A stretch of DNA of 64,000 bases from Thermothielavioides terrestris NRRL 8126 (GCF_000226115.1 NC_016457.1:6324001-6388000), one strand, 5' to 3'; positions 11,289 to 22,207 are shown, counted from the first letter of the stretch. The notes: generated from the sequence alone by a model not told the origin. Numbers and translations: made by a program.

Positions 11289-11890
11289 TCAAGTCGCCCT
11301 CCCCGGCCTCCCCGACTCTGGCCCCCAAGCGTTCCACATGCTGCCGTCCTTCATCTTCTGCATCGATGCGAGCGGCTGCTGCCCATACGACACCGACACC
11401 ACGTCGGTCCGCACAATGCCCGCATTTCCCGAGCCCGGCATAACCTCAGGGTGGTGCGTGTGACCACCCGCGTCGCTCCCCTCCAGACTGCGGCCCCCAT
11501 CCTCGGAAATGTCCATGTCGCGCCCTGTCCCGCTACTGCTCTCCGGCACAGTCGGCAGCTCATCCTTCCCGCGCTCCTCGCCGTTCTTGAGGATGCTCTC
11601 CTCGCTGCCCGCGCGCGTTTCGTCCAGGAAGGTCAGGCCGTTGGGGTCCTTGGTGCCTCTCTTGCGGTTCCGCGAGCTGGACAGCTCGATGGCGCCGCCG
11701 GAGCGGTCGCCGCTGCGCGCGGGGCCGGACCCGCCGATCGTCTGGATGGGGGGGTAGTCCTTGCCGCCGGTGTGGCTGTTGTGGCCGCGGCCGCCGCGGC
11801 TGCCCGTCAGGCTGCCGAAGATGCGCGAGCTGAAGATCTTGTCCACGAAGGGCTGCAGGATGGGAATGCAGGACGCGATGATGATCACCT
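11289..11890 (-). pseudogene. 3' fragment of a rhodopsin-domain (PTH11-like) membrane protein gene
   Basis: The open minus-strand frame begins at the last part of the domain, VIIIASCIPILQPFVDKIFSSR. That is the final transmembrane helix and basic exit segment typical of the fungal rhodopsin/PTH11-like family. A ~170-residue Ser/Gly-rich cytosolic tail follows and ends at a normal stop at 11289. None of the preceding six helices is present upstream. Instead, the sequence beyond about 11885 is an O-methyltransferase gene on the opposite strand. The retained part has no internal stop, so the truncation looks recent. An alternative is that the missing exons lie elsewhere and the junction is an assembly error. 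Confidence 0.65.
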
Positions 11891-12761
11891 GATGGCCCAC
11901 CCGCCCTACGGCATGCAGTTCAACCACCATATGGGCGGCTACCGCCAGGGCCGTCCCTCGTGGATGGACCCCGGCTTCTACCCTGTTGAGGAGCGGCTGA
12001 TTCAAGGCGCCAAGACGGACGCCGACGCGGCGTTCCTGGTGGACATTGCTGGTGGTGTGGTCCGTCAACCCCGGTCTTTTCTCTCTCACTCAGACACACA
12101 CACACACACCCACACATGAGACAGTTCCTTGTCCTGAGTTGCACCCGATGTCCAGATCACCAGATTACCAGGTTGGGGAGGAATAGGGAGGCACTAACTC
12201 CCTTGTTGCTGAACAGGGCCACGACCTGGACGAGTTCCGCCGCAAGGTGCCGCACGCGCCTGGGAGGCTCGTGCTCCAAGACCTTGCGCCGGTCATCGAG
12301 CAGGCGCAGTCGCTGAACTCGCGTATCGAGAAGATGGTATACAACTTCTACACAGAGCAGCCAGTTAAGGGTAGGTTACCCTTTCGCCATTCTCTGACGT
12401 CAGCAGCGGCGACGAGTGCGTTGCGCTAACAAGACCCACTCCAGGAGCCCGCGCGTACTACATGCACTCGACGCTGCACGACTGGCCCGACGTCGAGTGC
12501 GTCAAGATTCTGGACCGCGTCAAGGAGGCCATGACGCCGGGATATTCGCGGCTGCTCATCAACGAGAACGTGATCCCGCCGCGGGCGGCGCAATGGGAGG
12601 CCACGGCGCTCGATATCATGATGCTGACGCTGCTGAGCTCGCGCGAGCGCACCGAGGCCGAGTGGTACAGCCTGCTGCAGGACCAGGCAGGCCTGCGCAT
12701 CACGGGCATCTACACAGCCCAGAATGGTGTGGAGAGCATCATTGAGTGCGAGTTGGCTTGA
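11884..12761 (+). pseudogene. 3' fragment of a fungal O-methyltransferase gene
   Basis: Three exons, ~11884-12056, 12217-12370 and 12445-12761, carry the C-terminal ~210 residues of a SAM-dependent O-methyltransferase. The first starts inside the fold (PPYGMQFNHHMGGYRQG, then GRPSWMDPGFYPVEERL). The next holds the SAM loop remnant VDIAGG/GHDLDEFRRK and RLVLQDLAPVIEQ. The last has YYMHSTLHDWPD with the HDW catalytic motif, LLINENVIP, and the usual end ALDIMMLTLLSSRERTEAEW...VESIIECEL. The introns are clean: CACTAAC branch with CAG acceptor, then GTAGGT donor with CCAG acceptor. The N-terminal dimerisation half is missing because the sequence upstream of ~11885 belongs to an oppositely oriented gene. 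No start codon context is visible, so a working enzyme is unlikely. Intron 1 holds a (CA)n run. Confidence 0.75.
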
Positions 12762-14444
12762 GCAATGGAGCCGCCGGCCAACTTGCCACCCTCGTAATTA
12801 GCTGGTTGGGGTAGGGTGAACTAGCCTGGTGGTGTTCGGAGACGTAATGTCAAGCTTTCCCGCAATCTAACGTGCCTAATGAGAAACGTTGCCATGCCGA
12901 GAGACACTTTGCAAGTGTGCCCGTTTCGAGCAGCAAGCCGTCCCGTCGATCCTGGTGCTTTCCGAAACAAGCACGACATACCGGCCCCATTCTGGAAGCA
13001 GATCGAGAAACAACAGACAGAAGGACGATTGACAACAGACAGAAGAAGGACGATTGGCTGACGAGCCACAGGCCGCGCACTTTCCACCGGCGTTTTCAAA
13101 AGCTAGGACGAGATACCAGTCCCGTTGTGGGCGCAGTCCGACACGAACAGCCGAAAGAACTCGAGCCAGACCTGAACCTCGATCGGTGGACTCTGACTGG
13201 GCTGACCAGATAACTCGACGGGACAGGGTCGCCACGTTCCTGCACAAACGACAAATTCATGTGGCTGTCCGGCTCCAAGCCATCTCCCCCCTGGCTGCCA
13301 CAATTCAATGAACGCCACTACTGAGAAGTAGAGCCCGGCAGCGATCTGGGAGCACGCGGACGGCCAAACGGAGGGCCAGATTCTTCTTCAACGGCAAAGT
13401 GTCGTGACCTCATCTCGGCTTTCGTGCGGCACCCCTGGCCGGTCCCGGCCCAGGCCTCCGGGCCCGGATACGGCAACCAAACGTGGAACCACTGCCGCCC
13501 CACCAGCAGGCCACAAACGATCCATTCATCACACGATCAAGGTGTGCTTAACAGTCGGTCAGCTTGACGATGCTTCCGACCAGCGACGAAGAGGAACATA
13601 CCGGTAACCTACGGCAGACCCGGAAGGTCGAGGATAATGCTGGTTTGAAAGGTTCGAAGAGAAGAGAGCGAGATGAATCCCCCGGACAAACCCGGAATCC
13701 TGGGGACCTAAACTCAGCGTCGCTTCCGCTGCTTGTCGGCTTCGAGAGAGGGCTGCGAAAATCCCCACTTTTCCTTCAGCCCTCCGGTAACTATCGCAGT
13801 ATACTGCCGGTTTGTAGCCGCTAATGTCGCAAGACAGTATGTCTAACGCAGTGCCTATGGCGCGCTTATGAACAGGGATGTGTCTGGTTTGGCGGCTTTG
13901 GCCTGCGAGAAGGCATATGCTCCGTTGGGATGGAAGGGAAGAAGTTCGTCAGATGACAGCGGAAACCGCCCGCGATTCCGGCCAAGCCCAACTTCACAAG
14001 ATTGCTAGGCGAGGATGAAGCCGTGCTAGGCGATTTCGGGTCAACATTACAATTCCAGTGAGGTCTGAGAAACAACGGCAGAGATGCTTGGATTCCAGTG
14101 TGGAAGGTGGGTTGGTGCTTGGTGGGTTGGTGGGTTGAGTTCCAACTCTCCAACCCTGAGTGCTTCAAATACCGGGCCCTAGTCCATGCTGCGCACCATG
14201 CTTTTCAATAGGTCTCTATTGGCAAGTAGCTGGCGTAAGCAGCACCTTAGCTAGGTGCCATGTAGTCTTGGTAGTTTGCTCAAAGACACATGCCTACCTA
14301 TGTCACGTAACAGCATAAAGGTTGGAGAAAGGAAAGGAAGCTTAATAGGTTGGTGGTTCACTTCCTTTTTCGAATAAAAAATATATACAAAAAAAATTAA
14401 AAAAAAAAAATAAAAATAAAAACTAACTTCAGGCCCGAAAATCT
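12762..14444. other. Intergenic, 1.7 kb without a recognisable gene
   Basis: Only short frames occur. A direct repeat lies at about 13009-13058, where ACAGACAGAAGGACGATTG recurs with AAG inserted. The right end (14376-14425) is a long A-rich tract. No tRNA or splice-supported gene was seen. Confidence 0.4.
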
Positions 14445-15591
14445 TCAGTCAGCAAATTTTTCAGCCTCTTTTGGTTGCTCAGTCTTCTCCTCCTCAGGCT
14501 GCCGCCGCGATGAGTGCGGCACCTCGTCTCTCGTGCTTGGCCCCCCAGTCAAGCTCGTCGAACTGGGGAGCCACGGAAGCGACGGCTCCGAGCCGAAGAG
14601 CCACCCACACTGCCGCTCTTGCAGGAGCGCGGCGATCCGGTGGCGGGTGTTGGTGGTCCGGTCAGCCAAGTCGAACGGCCACCGATCGATGTCCACGCCC
14701 GGCTCGGGGACGTTCCTTCGCACGGCCCAGGTTTCCGTCTCCGCGTCCCACCGGTACGTCGCCTGGTAGAAGGTCTCCCACCACTGGTAGCGCCACAGCC
14801 TCGCTGTGCGCTTCCTGCGGTGGCACGGGGAGACCCGCGACCCGTCGACCCAGTTCTCGTCTCGCAGCTGCGAGGCCGTGATCCTGGCATCCGCACGTTA
14901 GCACCGCCATGGGGTGCGCGCCGCCACGGGGTGGTTAGGCGGCGCCGGGGGGGGGGGGGGGGGGGGCTTACCGGAAGTAGGTGTCGCGGCTGATGAGCCT
15001 CCTGACGTCGGCGCCCTCGACCCAGTCGCGATCGTCGCTCCAGACGTAGGCGACCATGAGCCAGTTGCCGCAGGGCCGTCTCCGCTCGTCGTCGGTGAGC
15101 TCGCTGAAGACGACGCGGCGGCACGAGCCCAGAGACCTGCCGATGGGGCCGCGACATGGCTCGGCCTGCTCGCCGGGCAGGACGGGGAAGAGCCGCCAGG
15201 GGAGCTGTGACACTTCCAGCGTCGAGGGGAGGGACTGGAAGAGACAGCGGACGAGCACCCTCCATGCCGCCAGGTATTGGGCCTGCGGTCTCTGGAACCC
15301 GACGGGGAAGTGCTCGGATTCGACCAGCCACTCGAACCGGCGTGGGCTCTCGCCGCCGTATTTGGCTGGGTTGAACTCTGTCCAACAACATGAGTTAGTT
15401 TTTCCCTGATTGGGACATCGGGAGCAGCTCGGGAGCAAAGGTAAAAGAGCTTAGGTTGCCGTACGGTGGCCGACGACGGTCTGCTCAGCCACCCACTCGC
15501 GGTAGAGCGCCGTGTTGTCGTCCTCGTTCGACGGGGGCTGGCGCATGAGCTGGTCCTCGCGTGGCATCACTCCTCTTCGATGGTAAGACAT
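14445..15591 (-). CDS. Conserved-looking fungal protein of unknown function
   Basis: Three exons, 15591-15465, 15377-14972 and 14883-14445, join in phase to 323 aa. Donors are GTACGG and GTAAGC; acceptors GGACAG and TGCCAG; intron 1 has an AACTAAC branch site. Start ATG 15591 begins SYHRRGVMPREDQL. The product is rich in Trp, Arg and Asp, with blocks such as QFNPAKYGGESPRRFEWLVE, WLMVAYVWSDDRDWVEGADV and LWRYQWWETFYQATYRWDAE. No signal peptide, transmembrane helix or known catalytic motif was recognised. The C-terminal 30 residues are hydrophilic and low-complexity (EEEKTEQPKEAEKFAD). The uniform splice logic across all frames supports a real gene; the family is not recognised. Confidence 0.7.
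14947..14966. repeat. 20-bp G homopolymer inside an intron
   Basis: Twenty consecutive G on the plus strand. On the coding (minus) strand this is a C tract directly after the GTAAG donor of intron 2 of the 14445-15591 gene. The length may be inexact, as sequencing of such tracts is unreliable. Confidence 0.85.
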
Positions 15592-16259
15592 GGTGACGGT
15601 GGTTGCTTCGACTGGAGTTGGATTGACTTGGATGTGTTTGAGTTGGATAAATATGGGAGTGTTCTGGGAGTCGAAGGCGTTAAGGAAGAGAGTGATGGAT
15701 GAGATGGATGTGTGATCGATGGTCCGGAAGACCGCACACCTGGTCGGGGCCTCTATATTTATACTTGTCGGGAGCGTCGCCAGAGTTTTCGCCCACGTCA
15801 TGGCCCCGATGATTGCGGATTATACCGTCATCGAGGACGCATGTGTCGGCAGCAACAACACTGTCCGCTGAGGTGATGTATATCGACGGGCGACATGTGA
15901 ATCAGCTCCTTCCAGCGGTGAAGTAAGGATGAGTGGCAATGACGTCCGGGAGAAGAGGGAAGCTCGAGGCTCGCAGATTCGGAACTGAAAGAAACACATG
16001 TACATGACCATAAAGCTACGTAGCTGCATCCAGGTGAACATTTGTACATACAATCCATATGCAAGCTTCGGCCGGGGCTATCCTGACGGCACGGATGCCG
16101 CCCTGCTGTCCCTGTGCGCATCTTACACCGCGTCAGATGCTACCGCAGGAGAAGGCTTTTTATCCTAACACTAGCAGGCTCTAGAACATCGCTACATCCA
16201 ACCGCGGCCAGCCTAGCGCGTCCGTCCTCTGGACTATCCTCGACAATGCATCCGCGTGG
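15592..16259. other. Promoter of the upstream gene and 3' flank of the bicupin gene
   Basis: Contains the leader of the minus-strand 323-aa gene and, on the left of the bicupin gene, its 3' flank. A TATA-like word (CTATATTTATAC) lies near 15751-15762. No further gene was recognised. Confidence 0.4.
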
Positions 16260-17413
16260 TTACGCCGCCAGCTGCACGCCTAACTCCCCACATACAACCT
16301 CCAGCTTCTGCACGTCACAAGCAGCGGCCTCCTCGGGCAGGACAAAGTTCGCATACGGCTGCCCCGCGCGGTGCACGACGGTCTCGATGCCGGCGCCGTT
16401 GGTGAACGTGATGGCGCGCACGTACCGGCTGGCGAACCGCAGGCGGAACGCCTGGCCCGCCGCGATCACCAGCGTCTGGCCCTCGCGCACGTCGGTCCAC
16501 CCTTGCCCCGCGGCCTCGTCGTCCCGCAGCTGCACCCGCAGAAGCCCCTCCATGACGCTGAAGCAGTGGTCCACCGTCGGGAACGTCAGCCACCGCCCGC
16601 CGAACGGACCCGCGGCCGCGGCCTCGGCCTCGGACCCGCCTGCCGTGTTGTAGTACTGGTTGGACGACTCGATGCTCGAGATGGCGAACTTGCCGGCGCA
16701 CTGCTCGGCCGTGATGAACGGCCGCGACATGACGCCGCCGAGCATCCAGCGCGGGCCCGTGTTGGCGCGCAGGAAGTACGGCTCGAGTGGGCCGGGCAGC
16801 GCGTTCTCCGTCTCGAGCCAGTCGCCGACCGCCGGCGGCCGGTAGTCGCGCTCGAAGTGCACGTCGAAGCGGTCCTTGGCCGCCATGACCTTGGGGATCA
16901 GCAGCGCCCGCAGGTCGCGGTCGTCGTTCTCGGGCACGATGACGCCGCCGTAGCTCTCCGCAACGTACCGGAAGAAATCGACCCAGTCGCCGGGCGCGAC
17001 CAGGCCCATCGTCTCGGTGTGCGGGCCAAGCATCTCGGGGTTGTGAATCACTTTCTGTCGTGCCGTTAGCGGTGGCCCGCCCGTTCATCCTGGGCGGCAT
17101 AAATGCTTACCGGTGGCACGTAGGCAAAGTCACCCGGCCCCATGATCCTGCACTTGTCGCCGTTCCAGAGCTTCAGGTACCCCTTGGTGACGAGGAAAAC
17201 GTCGTGAGCTTCGGCATGCCAGTGGAAGCCTGGGGCGTCGGACAAGACGGCGCCGCTCGAGAACACGGCTATGCCGCCGTTGGTCTGCTTGGATGAGGCG
17301 AGGATGCGGAACACGCCCTTGCTGCCCGGGATGGTAAGCCGCTCGCCCTCGAGCTGGTCGATGATGTAGTTGGTTCTGGCTTCTGGCGGCACCGAGTGAA
17401 CCGGGATGCCCAT
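16260..17413 (-). CDS. Quercetinase-like bicupin dioxygenase
   Basis: Two exons, 17413-17111 and 17054-16260 (phase 0; GTAAGC donor, CGACAG acceptor), give 365 aa, close to known quercetin 2,3-dioxygenases. Cupin 1 carries PGFHWHAEAHDVFLVTKG with metal-type His64, His66 and, after GDFAYVPPKVIH, His105. The usual Glu position of the HxH(X)3-4E motif is Asp71. The linker PHTETMGLVAPGDWVDFFRY and VIVPENDDRDLRALLIPKVM follow. Cupin 2 has FPTVDHCFSVMEGLLRVQL. Quercetinases open the flavonol C ring with O2, release CO and leave a depside. No signal peptide is evident, so action is probably intracellular. It is divergent from the esterase gene at 17909 with a shared promoter. The exact substrate (flavonol or another enol-bearing aromatic) is inference. 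Confidence 0.85.
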
Positions 17414-17908
17414 CTTCGTGCGGTGTGACGGTTGTTTCTAGGGTTTGGTAGGAGTGTAAGAATGGTCAGGGGACGACAAGGGTTGTGGACCAGAACCGGT
17501 GGTGTTGTGTTCCCAATAGAGGGCAGCAACAGGTTCACTGGGAGAGAGAGCAAAGCTTCAAGGTTGGGATTCTCGGTGGATTGGAGACCCGCCCTGGCAC
17601 TTATATTGCGCTGCCACTCCCATTCTGCCCCGCAGTTCGCAGATGCCTGTGTTTGTTCATGACGGAAGACAGATTCAAGGGTTGCCGCGTGCCGGCTTGC
17701 GCGTTGTACTGGACGGCCCCGCTGGTGCGGATCCTCGGAAATTCCGAACGGCCTCGGACCTTAAGCCGGATCTTCCGAAATATAAGCCCGATGGCCCGGG
17801 GCCCCTCATTCTGAACCCAGTTTCACCTGTGGTGCACTTTCAACCAAGTAGTACTTGTAGGGCCCGTGCCATTGCTCGACGTGCTTTCGCTGGCTCGCCG
17901 CAGATACC
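17414..17908. promoter_or_regulatory. Shared divergent promoter with CGG-N5-CCG sites
   Basis: The 495 bp lie between the start codons of the bicupin (left, -) and the hydrolase (right, +). At 17736-17746 is CGGAAATTCCG inside a 13-bp palindrome (17735-17747). At 17767-17777 is CGGATCTTCCG. Both have the CGG-N5-CCG form bound by many Zn2Cys6 dimers. Their starts are 31 bp apart, about three helical turns. An extra CGG at 17728 makes a CGG-N5-CGG-N5-CCG array. A TATAAG word follows at 17781 for the plus gene. TATATT/AATATA words near 17602-17608 suit the minus gene. Binding by the neighbouring regulator is inference. Confidence 0.6.
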
Positions 17909-19002
17909 ATGGCAACTCCTGAGCGGTTCACTGCTGTATACAAGGTGGTGGAGGACCAGGAGATAGACGTGGACATCTACCTTCCCCAGCCATCAACTGG
18001 CGAAGTCGTCGCTGGTCACCCGATCAGTGAGCCTCTTTCTCGCTGTTCCTTGAGTGCATGAGTGCAGATCTAACCTAAACGGCCAGTTATCGACATCCAC
18101 GGCGGCGCCTTCATGCTCGGCTCGTCAGCCATCGTCAACAAAGACCAGATCCAGGACTGTTTGAACCGAGGATGGATTGTGCTGGCCCCGAACCACCGGC
18201 TGTGCCCGCAAGTTGACTTGTTAGAGGGGCCGGTGCGGGACTGCCGCGACCTTCTGGCCTGGGTCTATGACGGCGGACTGCAAAGCGCTGTGGCATCCAA
18301 GACAGCCATCTCCTATCCTCTGGACCTCGACCACGTGTTTGCCTTCGGGACGTCTTCCGGTGGTACTCTGGCTCTCTGTTTGGTAAGCCATGTCTGTCGG
18401 ATTTGGGAAAACAGCGAGGAGGAACTGATCAAGGCCGTAATTAGGGCTTCGGCGTCCCCCGCCCAGTTGCAGGTATTTTCGACCTGTACGGGCCCTGCAA
18501 CTTCTCTGACAGCTTCTGGCGGACCGAGCTGCCGCATGTTGCCGCAATTTTGCCCCCCGGACTCACCGAAGACTTCATCAACAAGGTCTACCAAGAGAAG
18601 CCGGTACCCATCCGCTCAGGTGTCTCGCTGGAGGGCCAAACACCGGGCCTGTCTGACTTCAGCGACCCGCGGCAAGCGTTCGCCTTCACGCAGATTGCGC
18701 GGGGGACTATTCTCAACGCTATCAATCACAAAGGCGACCTCGATCTAGTAGATCCGCTAAGAAACGTCAGCCCTGCGTTTCCGCCCACCTTCATTGTGCA
18801 TGGCACGGAGGACGCCCTGGTTCCCATCCGCTTGAGCCGGGACCTCCATTCCGCGCTGGTAAAGCACGGTGTGGAGTGCGGAATGGAGGAGATCCCTGGC
18901 GAAGAGCACACGTTCGCCGCCAAGATGAAGGTGGGATCGCAGACTTGGGAGTTGCAACGCAAAGGATTTGACTTTTTGGAGAACTTGGTGAGGCGGAAAT
19001 AG
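17909..19002 (+). CDS. Alpha/beta-hydrolase (Abhydrolase_3-type esterase)
   Basis: Three exons, 17909-18026, 18087-18382 and 18445-19002, give 323 aa. Introns use GTGAGC/GGCCAG and GTAAGC/ATTAG, with frames kept throughout. The oxyanion-hole motif is IDIHGGAFMLG (His44-Gly-Gly). The nucleophile elbow is GTSSG (Ser129). The charge relay is completed by HGTEDALVP (Asp261) and GEEHTF (His293). This is the hormone-sensitive-lipase-like family of carboxylesterases. No signal peptide was seen, so it is probably cytosolic. It is divergently transcribed from the bicupin. Because quercetinases yield an ester-linked depside, an esterase beside one could cleave that product; this functional link is inference. 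It could also act on other small esters. Confidence 0.85.
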
Positions 19003-19523
19003 GCTTGAGGTTGCGGTATCGCGTACACTTTGCAGCCCGGGGGCTTCTAGGCAACGTGGCTGCCGATCTTCAACCAAGCCGCAGGCCGGGATGTATCGAG
19101 ACAGTCCACCGTAGGGCAGTGGCCTCAAAAAGAACGCTAGGAGGAAGAGCTGATGTCATAGGCTCGTGTGTATTGCGCCCTCAAGTTCACACCATCCATG
19201 AGCCACGTTCGATATCATGTGCCGCTTCAAAGTGCCGGGGGCGACTGCCGGCAAGGGCAAGAACAAGGCCCAGTAACCCCAGTAACCCCAGATTCGGTTT
19301 TAGCGGAATCTTCAGTCGGCAAGCAGGGCCCCAGATTTGCGGGGTCAGTCTGGGGGTGGGCCCGATCTGGCGTTGGGGATCCGGGGTTTTGGTTCCTGTC
19401 ATCCCTGGATCTCCACCACACGACCATGGCAGCATCCCACACTGCTGAAGCACGCCGCGTACTTCGGCGTAAAGCCGCAGACAGAATAAGAGTTGATCTG
19501 CTCTCCGGGAGGACCGGGCCAGC
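19003..19523. other. Intergenic between hydrolase and regulator genes
   Basis: 3' flank of the hydrolase and promoter of the Zn2Cys6 regulator. A short direct repeat CCCAGTAACCCCAGTAACCCC lies around 19269-19288. No CGG-N5-CCG copy was found here, so self-regulation through that site is not suggested. Confidence 0.4.
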
Positions 19524-22207
19524 ATGGACCTGAGAGGGCCGCCGCCGCGCCCCGGCCAGAACAGGGGCCACAAGGTCCGTCGACCTCGCGCCGCGCGAGC
19601 CTGTGATTTGTGTCGTGCGAAGAAGAACAAGTGCGACGAGTTGTATCCTTCCTGCACCTACTGCAGAAGTAAGTCGATAATGGCTCAGCAGGTCTCACAT
19701 CTCCGTATCGGCTGACATGACCCAGACCGAAATGTAGACTGCGTCTATAACGGGCAAGATATCAACCGGCGACGGTTCATGCCAGAGTACGTCGTTTGGT
19801 GTCGTGTCGTGTAATTATACGTCTGGTTTGAGCTTGGAAAGACGACTGACATTCTGAACTGCTATAGATACGTCCGGCACCTGGAAGCCCTTGTCGACCA
19901 GCTGACCGCCGCAAATAGGTCGCGTGTGCGGGATGGGTCCGAATCCCAGTCCTGCGACTCAATTACTTGCATTCCCCCGCTGGCATCACCAGGACATTAC
20001 GATGACTATCTGGGTACTACTCAGGGCGTAGCAACGCTACGCACAGGAACCAGGCAAGGCGGCGGCCAGGAGGTCTCCGGGGTGAACCGCCATACTCGCA
20101 ACGTCGAGTTCTACGGCCGATCATCGTCTGTCGCCTTGCTTTCTCGAGTCCAACGCTCTAGCGGCGAACATGCCGTCCAGACCGAAGAGGGCGCCGACGC
20201 TGACGCTGACTCCGACGGGACCACCATTGTCTCCAGCCTCCACAACCCTGTGTTTACTCCGCAGGGCGAGAGTAGGATCAATCAGCGCCAGGAAGATCCG
20301 GCCTCCGTGACCCATTCTCATTACCCCCAATGCCGTGGCTTTCTCGAGGGGTTCTTCTCCAGCATTCACTACATCCACCCCGTCATTGACAAGGCGCATT
20401 TCTTCCGCCGATGCGAGCTCTTGTGGTCTGGCACGGATGCTGCAATTCAGCAATCGAGCTTCGCGGCATTGTACTACAGCATTCTCTCCCTTGGGGCGCT
20501 GGTGGGCGTCAGGGACGACGAGCCAGTTGACGGTATCCCCAATCTCCAGTGGAGCCGGAAATTCTTTGACGAAGCACGGTCTCGGTGCAACAGGCTAGGC
20601 ATGGTCACCGACCTCGACATGGTCCAATGCTACTTGTTCATGGTACGCGAATGTGGTCCGGAGATCGTGATGCATCAAAGCTAACCGACTGTGGCTCAGG
20701 CCAAAGTTTGCCAGAACGAACTCAACCCTCACTGTTAGTTGGACCGGATGCGACACACATATTCAAGCAGTCGGCAAGTTGCTGACCTCCTTCAGGGTCT
20801 TACATGTACATTGGCCTCGCGGTGAGAACCGCCTTGGCCATGGGGATCAACAGGGAGCCTGGACCGGGCACAAAGAAGGATCCTGCCGAACTAAGAGCAG
20901 AGGCCCGAACCTGGTGGCAAGTAACGGCCTGAGACCTGATGCTGCTTCAGGGGCTGCGGCTGACTCTGGTTGCGGACATATAGGGGACTGTACTCTCTTG
21001 AAACGTGAGTGTCTCCGACATCGAACAAGGCTTCATGCTGACTTCAGTTTAGGGAGATATCGTTTGCCATGGGCCGGCCTGATACTCTCGGCGCGGATCC
21101 GTATCACAACCGAAGGTTCCCCCTTGTCGCTGGAGAGGAATCGGGGAGCCACTCGGATGCAGAGCCTCCAGACCAGCTGGACCCGACGTACTGCGCCATC
21201 ATCAAACCGATGGTGGACTTCGCCAGGATAACCAGGAAGGTATGTCTTGGTATCTACCTGCAGGACAGCACTACCGCGAGGACGGTTGCGCTCGCAAACC
21301 AGATCGAGCGGGAGCTGGATGAGTGGGTCGACGGCCTTCCCGGACGAATCCGCCCACGAACGAAGCCGGCCAGCGAGCCGGAGACCCTGAGAAGCAGCAA
21401 GGAGCCGCGGTGGGTGAAACGGCAGAAGCTGGTGCTGCTGATCCGTACGTCCCGTCCCGTCCCGGTCACGCATCTCCAACTCGTCAGGCTGCCAACTTCA
21501 AGCGCTAGGATACCACAACCTACGGATTCTCTTGTTTGGGTCCCTGCTCCTTACCTCAACGTCCGCCGAACGCGCCGCCATCCCGCAGTCCGTGGAAGCT
21601 GTTCAGAAATGCCTCGAGTCGGCGAAGCAGACCATCCAGGTCATCTACGACGTGTACCAGCACCACGCCTTCTTCCACACATGGTACGCCTCAATACCAC
21701 CCCTTTGTTCTCTCAACCGATCCATCTGACACAATGTCTCTTCTCAGGTTCTACAACACCACATACACCGTGTTCGCCGCCTCCATCATACTCGTCTACG
21801 TCACGCAGGAAGCGAGCGAGGGCGAGACAGCACCACTCCTCAAGCTCGTCGGCATGGCAGTCGAGATCCTAGAGACGATGGACGAGTGCGTGGTGGCGGC
21901 CAAGGCCGCGCAGATGCTGCGCCGCGCGGCAGAGAGGGCGGAAAGGAAGTCCTCGGCGACGGCGGCGGCCGCGCAAGCAGCGGCGCCGGTGCCGCCGGCG
22001 CACGCCAGCCCCGCTGCTGCTGGCAGTGTCCATGCGGCTCCGGCCCAGAGGAGCGAGGCGATGCTGCAGCTGAATCAGTACTGGGGCCCGCTGAGCTTTG
22101 TGGGCGGCGAGATGGACTTGGATTTTGGGTTTCCATTTGCGGCGGACCTCGATGGCGCGGGGGCTGCGTTGATGGCGCTGGCGGAGCAGTCGGAGATGCA
22201 GGGGTGA
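19524..22207 (+). CDS. Zn2Cys6 transcription factor with fungal-specific MHR domain
   Basis: Nine exons: 19524-19668, 19726-19786, 19868-20642, 20700-20733, 20796-20916, 20984-21004, 21053-21444, 21509-21683, 21748-22207; 727 aa. The zinc cluster is complete: Cys27, 30, 37, 44, 47 and 54 (ACDLCRAKKNKCDELYPSC, then TYCRNRNVDCVY), split by intron 1. A short coiled linker EYVRHLEALVDQLTAANR follows, then an acidic, Ser/Thr-rich stretch. The middle homology domain runs from about residue 210 (FFSSIHYIHPVIDKAHFFRR) through YMYIGLAVRTALAMGINREP and WWGLYSLETEISFAMGRPD. The intron after 20916 appears to use a GC donor (GCAAGT), the only choice that restores WWGLYSLET. The 20984-21004 exon is just 21 nt. 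It sits next to the bicupin/hydrolase pair and is a good candidate for their regulator, presumably nuclear. Confidence 0.88.

Noticed and set aside
11244..12119. 291-codon plus frame spanning the junction
   Set aside because: Its left half is antisense of the rhodopsin-domain tail; only the right half is O-methyltransferase, so it is not one protein.
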